DNA of 49,604 nucleotides, taken from contig DFFG01000047.1 of NCBI GenBank assembly GCA_002368795.1, positions 90,773 through 140,376 of the forward strand, read 5' to 3'. The notes beneath the pieces are model-generated. The model made no database searches and was not told the DNA's origin. It saw nothing but the letters and a program-made list of their open reading frames with translations. The DNA is from Eubacterium sp. UBA3782 (GTDB lineage: Bacteria > Bacillota > Clostridia > Lachnospirales > Lachnospiraceae). Shown in pieces: positions 26,689 to 36,000 of this stretch (positions within the stretch are counted from its first letter, which is position 1; each line of letters begins with the position of its first letter). The translations under genes were made by a program, and so were the position numbers.

Positions 26689-29217
26689 ATGAGAAGGTGG
26701 ATCGCAGTACTTTTAGTCTGTGTAATAGGCAGCAGCACAGCAGCTCCCGATATATACGGAGCAGAGATCACGGAACCGGCTCTGGTCAGTGCAGCTGCTG
26801 ATTCTGTTACAGAGGAGCAGCATGGGGCTGTATCGGAAACCATGCTTTCCGAAAACATCCCGGAAATCAATGAACCGGAGATTATCCCATACACTATCGG
26901 AACAGACGAGGGAGCCGTTGACAATACAGTGGATACAGAAGTGCAGGAATTTGAGCCTGAAGTGGAAGCACAAGCCCCTGCACAAAATGAAACAGAGGAC
27001 GGGCAGGAATTGTCTGAAGATGCTTCAGCCGAGAGTGATGTGGGAAAAGAGATCCATCAGCAGGAAGAGACCGTTTCTGACCCGCAGAGCAGCACGGAGG
27101 AACCGGGTTCAGAGCCGGATGAAGAAGCAATACAGGAGGAGATATCGGGTTCCTGCGGAGAACAGGCTGTATGGGTCTATGATCCAGATTCATCAGTGCT
27201 GACGATTAGCGGAGAGGGAGCTGTCTATGACTATTCCTCGGTTCTTTCCGGTGAAGAGCGTCCCTGGGATATCTATCCTGTAACAGCTGTGGTCGTTGAA
27301 GAAGGTATTACATCCATTGGAGCATATGCTTTCTACGGTATGCAGCTGACTGAGGCAACAATTGCCGGAACGGTAGATTCCATCGGGGAGAATGCGGTTA
27401 CGGGCACAGTAGTAATCCGCGGTTATGAGAATTCTTTTGCCGAGGAATATGCCTCTGTAAACGATATGCCATTTTCTTCCCTTGGAAAACTTCAGGTCGA
27501 CCTGAGCGCCTGCATTGTCGAACTTGAGGATGAAGAGTATTCCTATGCAGGGACGGATATCAAACCGGCAGTCACGATCTCCTATGCGGGACAGGTGCTT
27601 ACAGCCGGCAGCGACTATACCTTCCGCTATATCAATAATCGCATGCCAGGGGAGGCATCCGTCATTCTTACGGGGAAAGGGGAAATATATACCGGAACCG
27701 TTACAAAAACATTCCGGATCCTGCAGTTGGAAAATAAACTGGTACTCGAAACAAGCGAGTTTTCTCTCAATGCCTCACCTTCTTCCGCCTCAACCGTTCA
27801 GTTAAAGGCCTAGACCGATGGCGGCGTTATTGCCTACACAGCAGACAGTACGAAAGTCACTGTATCAGATGAGGGCGAGGTGACCATCCCTGCAGGTTTC
27901 TGCGGCACGGTGACAGTAAAGGCTGCAGCTGAAGATCCGGAGGGTATCTATGCACCTGCAGAGGCAGAGGCTGTGATAACCGTAAACCGGATCACCAACA
28001 AAATCACAACGTCTGCAGCTTCCTACACGAAGACTGCAAGCACATCCGCTCAGTCCTTTACGTTAGGCACAAAAGTCAAGGGCACCGGAAAGGTTACCTA
28101 TAAAAGCTCTTCTTCATCGGTAAAGGTATCTTCCAGCGGGAAGGTCACCATTGCGAAAAATTATGTAGGAAAAGCAACGATTACGATCAGCGTCGCCCAG
28201 AAGGGGATCTACAATGCTGCGTCCAAAAAGGTAACGGTAACAGTAAAACCTGCAAAGACAGTAATTTCCCAGGTGACAAACTCTGCAGCCAACAAGGTCA
28301 CAGTAAAGTGGAAGAAACCTGCCGGCGTAGGAGGATACCAGATCCAGTACTCGGTAAAAAGCGATTTTTCAACCGCAGGAAAGCTAACGATCACATCGGG
28401 AAGTACGCTGAGCCGCGTCATCTCCAGCCTGGTGAAAAACAAAAAGTACTATATCCGGATCAGAGCGTACAAGAAGGTATCAGGAACCAACTATTATGGC
28501 GCGTGGTCTGCAGTCAAGAGCGTGACGATAAAGAAGGGGAAAACCATTTACTTCGAAGGCACGCCCAAGATTTCCCGCCTGGATGTTGTTGATGGAGATG
28601 TCGATGCATTCCGGGTAAACTATAAGGCAGTTACCGGAGCAGACGGATACCAGATCTATTACCAGGTAGAACAGAATTCTAAACTGTCTGCCTGGAAGCT
28701 GGCTGGGAAAACCACAGGAAATTCACTCGAAGTAAAAGTGAAACACGGCAAGAATATATTCTACTATTTCCGCATGCGGGCTTACAAAAAGCGGGCAGAC
28801 GGTACTGTGATCTATTCCAGGTATTCCGCTGAAACAGATGGGACAGCACTGTACTATAATCCGGACTTCGCTACCTTTATGCTGTCTGATGCAAAGAGCT
28901 CAACAAACTTTGTCCTGATAAGGATAACCAACAATGGAAAATTCAACCTGAGGGTATATTCATCAAGAGCAAAACTCCTCGACCATGACTATGACTCTTA
29001 CGACAGAGACCTCCAGTTGATTGACTCCGATCTGAATGCCATCTCCTATGTAGATATACCAGCGGGAGAGGCTGTATTAGTATCCTTTATGGTGAAATCA
29101 GGCGGTCCCACCTGGTACGATAAGAAGACAGATATCCGATATAGGTTTCGATACGATGGAGGCATGTACTACGCATATTCCAGTGCATATTACGGCACAA
29201 ATTATTACGCAGAATAG
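26689..29217 (+). pseudogene. BspA-like/Fn3 secreted protein interrupted by an in-frame TAG
   Basis: The frame opening at ATG 26689 (GGAGGTTAGTT upstream) would encode 842 residues but meets TAG at 27811-27813 (codon 375). The same frame continues without other stops to 29217. The first part has a signal peptide (MRRWIAVLLVCVIGSSTAA), an acidic linker, a BspA-type unit (SGSCGEQAVWVYDPDS, VVEEGITSIGAYAFYG) and an MBG-like unit. The second part has BIG-like units, an Fn3 domain with YYGAWSAVKSVTIKK, a second Fn3-like unit and a distinct C-terminal beta domain. No start with a ribosome binding site or signal peptide exists after the TAG. The gene is therefore truncated, suppressed, or misread; the product is a 374-residue fragment if TAG is a stop. 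Confidence 0.8.
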
Positions 29218-29311
29218 AGCGGGGACGGTCCTTGGCGTCTCCTTTTGGGAAAGTCATTAGGGGAGACACTATTATTACTTGTATTGAGTCAAAGAATAAC
29301 AGGAAAAACAG

Positions 29312-29339
29312 ACGGCAGGCGTTTTGCAGCGCCTGCCGT
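29312..29339 (-). terminator. Terminator of the minus-strand gene ending at 29376
   Basis: ACGGCAGGCG (29312-29321) pairs perfectly with CGCCTGCCGT (29330-29339). On the minus strand it is followed by a T-rich tract (plus-strand A-run at 29304-29308). Confidence 0.75.
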
Positions 29340-29375
29340 TGGTCTCAGGTTAGAGAGCATGTAGTATCAACCATT

Positions 29376-30029
29376 TTACCAGACTTTGTAATTCCAGGAT
29401 GGATCACAGACGTGCAGTCCCTCCAGGGCATCGGTCAATGGCTTCTTGTCTGTGCCGTCTCCGGCATCAATGATCTGTGTCCTCTTATCTGCCGGCTGTT
29501 TCTGGGCGATCAGAAGCAGGTAGAGGGCGACACAGTTGGGGATCCGTTCAGAGAAATCCACGCAATAGACCGCATCCTTGATCACGGCATAGTTTCCCAT
29601 AAGGAAGATCAGAGAGCAGATCATCATATTGGTGATGCCGGGTTTCGGATTGTTTACCAGTTCCGCAAGGTCCTGGCTGCTCCATTTGGTCGCTTCGGCA
29701 AACAGCTGCTGCTGACGGAACATTTCGTCCCTTGCGGTATTTACTGCGTTAAAATATGCATTGAATTTGTCACTGCCGGGAACAGAATAGAAATCCTTAT
29801 TTGGAGCAAAATATTCCGCAAAGATCTGCAGGAGCATTTGCTCGGAAACCTTTTCTGCCGGGCCTTTCCCGGCTGCAAGAGCAGCAAAGCTCTGCTACTG
29901 ACTGGCCAGGATCTTCCCTGCCGCATCTGCCTCGGTCTTGCCGGCAGCAGCTGCTTTGCCAGCTGCTGAGGTATTGCCCTTGTCTGTCTTATTCTCTTTC
30001 TTTCCAAATAATTTGTCGAAAAATTCTAT
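29376..30029 (-). pseudogene. Unknown protein gene with in-frame TAG and AUA at the start position
   Basis: A 217-residue frame runs from 30029 to 29376. At the position expected from GGGAGG (8-nt spacing) the codon is ATA (30029-30027), followed by EFFDKLFGKKENKTDK, a start typical of proteins beginning Met-x-Phe-Phe-Asp-Lys-Leu-Phe-Gly. A TAG at 29897-29895 follows an Ala/Lys/Gly-rich segment. After it the frame continues: an ATG at 29837 gives 153 residues with no good ribosome binding site. The C-terminal region (SDKFNAYFNAVNTARDEMF, ITNMMICSLIFLMGNYAVI) is not recognised; it looks helical, without a signal peptide. Two lesions suggest a decayed gene, though the 153-residue part may still be made. 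Confidence 0.6.
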
Positions 30030-30080
30030 GTGAAACACCTCCCTCAAATTGTATTTTTATTATTATCGTCTGTCGGGATA

Positions 30081-33000
30081 TCAACTGGTTACGCTTGCTT
30101 TTTTTACCACGCTCCATGCGGAGTAGCTGGTGGTCTTGGAATCCACCTTCCGGTAAGCCCGGATTCTTACGTAATAGGTCTTCTTTGCCAGGCCGGAGAG
30201 GACCCGCTTCACGGTAGAGGCCTTGGTGATGGTTACCTTTTTTGTGGTCTTTGCCGTGAACTTGCTGCTGGTGGAGTACTGGATCTGGTAGCCGGTGGCT
30301 TTAGCGTTCTTTTTCCAGCTCACGGTAAGCTTCCTGCCGGAGGAGGCCTTCACCGAGGAGAGGGTCACGGTCGACAGTCTGGCAAACTTGACCACCGGGC
30401 TCCATGCGGAATAGTAGGTGGTGCTGCCCACCTTCTTTACCGTGCGGGTACGGACATAGTAGACCGTGCCGTTCTTCATGGCTCCGACATTCCACTTCAG
30501 GCTGGCATATCCGCTGAAGTTCTTTCCGGTCCGGTAAGCCTTGGCAAAGCTGCTCTTTGTGGCGTACTGGACCTGGTAGCCGGTTGCCCGGGTATTCCTG
30601 GTCCACTGGATCCGCGCGGTCTTTGAGGATACATTGGTCACGGAGGCGATCTTGCCACGGTTCAGGCGGTAGATGGTGGATACCTTGGAGGGATCTCCGG
30701 TAAGTCCGCCGGCCACCGTCCGGATCCGGTACTGGTACCTTGTACCGTTGGCTGTCGCTGCCTTGTCTGACCAGGATTCCTTCTCGGTGGTTCCCAGCTC
30801 TGCCCATTCGCCGGAGCCGGTCCTTTTTTCAACGACGTAGGATTCGGCACCTTCCACAGCCGTCCACTTCACCATGATGCCTGCAGAGGCATTGGACAGG
30901 GTGGGCGCTGCAGGTGCTTCAGGCAGGACCGGTGCGGGCGGGGTCAGCTCTTCGACAGTTTCTTCATAGGAGCCGTCTCCGTCGGTATCGGTCTTTACCA
31001 CGTTTGTATTCTCTTCTGTGGTGATCAGGACGGAGTTATCGGTAAGGTCCAGGGTGACCTCCGCTTCATCCGCCAGGGTGACGGATACATTCTGGAGACC
31101 ATCCTCGGACCGGACGATGACGCCCTCCTCCGTGTTCTCTACGGTGACTGCAGACTGTCCCTCGCCAGAGACGGTCACACTGTCGCCGATCTGTTCGCCG
31201 AGACTGTTGTCATTGACATAGGTCAGGCTGTAGGAGCCCTCATTGCCCGTCATGGAAATGCCGTCCTCCGCCTGGAAGGTAATCTCACTTCCAGAGGAGG
31301 CCTGGGCGACCACGGCCGATTCGTCATACCGGGCGGCGAAATCTAACGGCTCACTATCCTCAGTGCTGATGGTGTAAGTATTTTCCGTGTCATAGATGTA
31401 GACATTGAGGAGCGGCTCGGAATAATAGTCCTCAGCTTCCATTGCATTGTAGAAAGGCCAGAGATTCAGATCTCCGCTAGCGGACAGGCCGTCTACGATG
31501 CTCTGCTGGTTCTGAGCATTTTTGATCGTCAGGGTACGGTTTTCCGCGATAACACGAATTTGGTTCGTCTTGAGCGTATCCGCGGTGTAACCAGCCCGCT
31601 CAGGACTATATTTAGCATAAGCTTCCGGATGATCGATCAGGCTGTTGATACGGCTTTGGTTGTTGTCATAGTCTACATAATATCTGCTTCCGCCATAATC
31701 GTGGGACATGTACTGCGGTACGAAGAAGGCAGAGTAGTCACTTTTATAGTAGAGGTAGGATACTTGTTTGTTGGAAGATCCGAGGAGATTGATATCATAG
31801 GTCGGGATTGCCCGATCGAAAGTGATCTCCTTGCTGGTGACGGCGTCAACGCTTGGCGCATAGGTCAGAGTATACTTGTAGGTTCCCTCGATCGGAGCAC
31901 CCACGGCGATGATCTCATGTCCCGCAGTGTACATGTCACCTCTATTATATTGTTTGCCGTTCCGTGTGATGGTCTGGTTATACCAGCCGCCGTAATTGAA
32001 GCCGAAGACGGCAAATCCCTCCTTCGCGATCTGTGCCTCCAGCGCCCGTATATAAGCTGCAGAATTATAATGTGCCCGGTTGATATCATCAGCTTTGGAA
32101 CCTTGGAGTACATAACAGTAATTGATCAGATCAATTCCATTATTTTGGCTGATCTGATTGGTCGAGGCAGCTCCTGACTGCCAATAGCCAGGGGTCAAAT
32201 CTCCACGTTTCAAAAGTCCTGCAGCAAGGGACATGCCATAGCAGGAACCACCCCAGGCTTTGGGCTTGCTGTAGTCGAAATTTCCAGAGGCATCCTTTTC
32301 ATAACGATGACTCAGATAGTATTCTTTCAAAACCTCACTTTCGGAGGATCCCGCCGCCTGGTACAAGTAAGACAGCCACTTGTCTGAAATGCGGTAGGTG
32401 CCAAAGCTGTGATGGAAGGACCAGTGGTCGGCCTCACCCAGAGATGCCTTGGAGAGATCCGCAGGGACCGTGACGGTGTGGAAGGCTTCCGTGGCGACCG
32501 CGTTTTCCGCCCCGGCAACGATGCCGAACTGATAGTCACGGTCCACCAGAATGGACGGTGCCTCTACCGTCCAGGTGCCAAAGAGCACACCGTCTGCAGG
32601 GATATCTCCCATGACAAGCTCTTCCTGGGTATTCAGCTTCAGGCCGATGGTAAAGTTATGCACTTCAGTGCTGTCCAGATCGATCTTTGCCTTCACGCCG
32701 GAGGCAGCGATGGTATTGTTGTTGCTTACTTTTGCTGTTACCCGAAAGCCAGGCGCCTCACTGCCGTCCGATTTCCGGATAGTAGTCGCGGTAGTTTGGA
32801 TCTGGATATCCAATGGCATCAGCAGGGTCTGGGTCATCTCGCCGAAGATCTCCAGAAGGCTGTCGATGGAGGATACCTCATAATATCCTGCGTTCTGCAG
32901 AAGCTGCAGAAGACGGGAGGCATAGTCTTTTTCCGATCCGCTCAGGGTGTGGAAGAAGCCCATGGAGAAGACCCGGTAATTGGAGGACAGTTCTTTGAAA

Positions 33001-36000
33001 CGGGCGACACAGGCATTGCCGTAGGCATAATACGTGGAATCTGAAGAGGTAAAGGGGCCGGTGGAGGAGGTCTGTCCGCTTTCGGGCATACCGTCCGTCA
33101 TCAGGATCATGTCCTTTTCCTTCGCCGTGATGGACTGGAGCAGCCGGTCAGCCCGGTCAATGGCACTGTAGAGATTGGTTCCTCCGTTGGCTGACAGAGT
33201 AAGAGCCTTTGTCAGCAGCAGATTGTTGTTTGAGGTGTAGCCGTAGACCCTGGCATCGCTGCTATAGTAGACCAGGACGATTTGGGTCGGGATATCTCCG
33301 GTCAGTACAGTGCTGCAGAACTGGCTGACTGCTTCCCGCAGCGCACTTATGGGATCTCCCTGCATAGAGCCGGAGCAGTCCACCACGAGGGCGATGGCCC
33401 GTTCGGTCTCCTTGTTTTCTCTTGCGTTGATCGTCGAGTTGGTCAGGTTGTCCAGAAATTCTCCCCACCGGTCAAAACCAAATTCATACAGCAGATCACC
33501 GGTGACCCCGGTGAAGGTACTGAGGGTGATCAGCGGCGCATCCTTCAGGAAGTTCAGCATGGACAGGGCAGAGCAGCCAAAGAACGCGTTTGCTCCGATG
33601 CTGGAAGGATATTCGGCAGCATCGTCTGCATCAGTGTTTGCTGTACCGTCGGAGAGCATTGCCCCGGCCGCAGGCACGGAGTAGGTATCCGGATCAACAG
33701 AAGGATCCTCAGAGGGTTCCTCGGGCGTGGCTTCTGTTCCGATATAGGTGAGCTCCGTCAGACCGGTACATTTGTAGAAGGCATATTCGCCGATATAGGC
33801 GCCCCCTACAAAGGTCAGGCTGCTGATCAGGCCGGAGCAGTTGTAAAAGGCGTAGGCGTCCACAAAGGTCAGGCCGGCAGGCGTTCCGGTGATGGATGCC
33901 CCGGAACGGTTGTAGAAGGCCTGGCACCCCACGGAGGTCAGCGCCTCCGGGAGGACGATCTCTTTTAGAGAAGAACCCAGGAGGAAGGCGTAGGGGCCGA
34001 TGACCGTGACCGTTTCCGGAATGGTGTAGCTGGTCACAGAGGAATCCCCGGTGTAGCGGATCAGCTGGGTCCCATCCGCCGTGTAAAGAACACCGTCGGT
34101 TAGGACAAAGAAGCTGTTGCCCTCTGCAGGAACGATGGAGAGGTATCTGTTGGACAGCAGTGTCTCATGCACGGCGTCAGCCCCGTCACCCAGCCAGATT
34201 GTCCTTGATTTGTCGGTGGGGACGGCACCATTCTCTATGATCTCCGGAGAGGACTGGAGGGTGATCTCCGTCAGCTTGCTCATTCCGGAGAAGGCTGCAT
34301 TGCGGATGATCTCCAGACTGTGGGGAAGGACCAGGGAGGTGATCGCCGAAGCTCCGTAGAGCGCGCTCGCTTCCAGTTCCGTAATGCCCTCCGGAAGAAT
34401 CAGCTCCGTAAGCTGCCTGTCGCCATAAAAGGCCCGCTCTGCGATGACCGCGGTTCCCTCCGGGATGGCATAGGAAGTCCCCTCCTTCCCCATCGGATAG
34501 CGGATCAGCCGGCTTCCGTCAGCGGAAAAAAGGACACCGTCTATGCTTCGGAAGGCAGAATTTCCCTCATCGACACTGATCTGGACCAGCGTGGCGATCT
34601 CCAGGAGCGAAGCCGTGGCGGAGGTGACCTGTGAGCCGAGGGACAGAGTGGTCAGGGCGGAACAGCCGCTCACGAAGCTGCCGCCGCAGGAGGCGATATC
34701 TCCCTCCACATGGAGCTCGGTGAGGGCAGAGCAGTTGTAGAACAGGTAGTTGGGAATCACGGTAATTCCGCTTCCCAGGGAGGCATAAGTCAGAGCCTTG
34801 CAGCCGGAAAAGGCATAGCTGCCGATGGAGGTTACGGAATCCGGTATCGTCACCGAGGTGAGATAGGGATCATTCTGGAAGGCATAGTTGTTGATCGTGG
34901 TGACCGTATCCGGGATCACGAGTTCTGTCGTATCAGCGGAGGCAATGCTGCGCAGCAGGGTGGTGCCGGCTGCATTCAGCATCAGATGACCGTTCAGCTG
35001 GTACCCGGTGTTGGCCGGATCCATGGTGACCGAGTTGATCGTTATGTTATTCAGCAGCCGGGTCACATCAGCAGCATCCGGTCCGATCGTCAGATCAAGA
35101 GCAGGAACGCCGCTAAAAGCGCTGCCTCCGATGGAGGTCAGGGTGCTGTTTATCGTCAGATGGGTGAGCGCACTGCAGCCGGTAAAGGCATTGGAGCCTA
35201 TGGAGGTGAGAGAGGACCCCAGGGTCACGGAAGCCAGGGAGGTACATCCCCGGAACGCACTGCCGCCGATGGTGGTGACCGTATCCGGAATCACCACGGA
35301 GGTCAGGGCTGTACAGTTATAGAATGCATAATCGTCGATCTGTACAGCGGTTTCCGGAAGAGTATGAGACGCTGATGTATTTCCCACAGGGCAGCGGATC
35401 ACATCTGTTCCGTCAAAGCTGCAGAGGACGCCGTCCCAGATCTTCAGATAGGGATTTTCCTCGTCGACTGTGATCACAGTCAGGCTTCCAAGATTTGTCA
35501 GATCCCTTACCAGGGAGGTGACATCCGGTCCGATATGGAGAGAGGCGGGCGAAGCGCCGTAAAAAGCTGTGCTGTTTACAGAGCTGATCCTGCCGTTTAC
35601 GGTAAGAGACTGCAGGGAACTGCAGTTGTTGAAAATCCTGCTGTTCAGAGCGGTGATGCCGCTTCCAAGGGTCGCTTCCGCCAGAGCCGTACAGCCGCTG
35701 AAGGCATAAGAGCCCAGACCGGTGACAGTGTCCGGGATCGTCACGGATGTAAGAGAGACACAGTTCTGGAAGGCATAGTTGTTAATCGTTATAACTGTCT
35801 CCGGAATAGTAACCGTCTGGAGCTCTGCAGCCGCAGGGCAGCGGACCAGGACAGTACACTCATTCTGGTAGAGGACCTCATCGATGACCTGATAGGATGG
35901 ATTGGCCTCATCTACAGTGAACGCAGCAATCGAGGACAGGTCCGTGAGAGTTGAGGACAGGGCCGTGGCTGCCGGTCCCAGGTGCAGATGCGAGATCGCG

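Noticed and set aside
27811..29897. General reassignment of TAG as a sense codon
   Set aside because: TAG is the natural end of several intact genes (18373, 25478, 29217), and no suppressor tRNA is visible.
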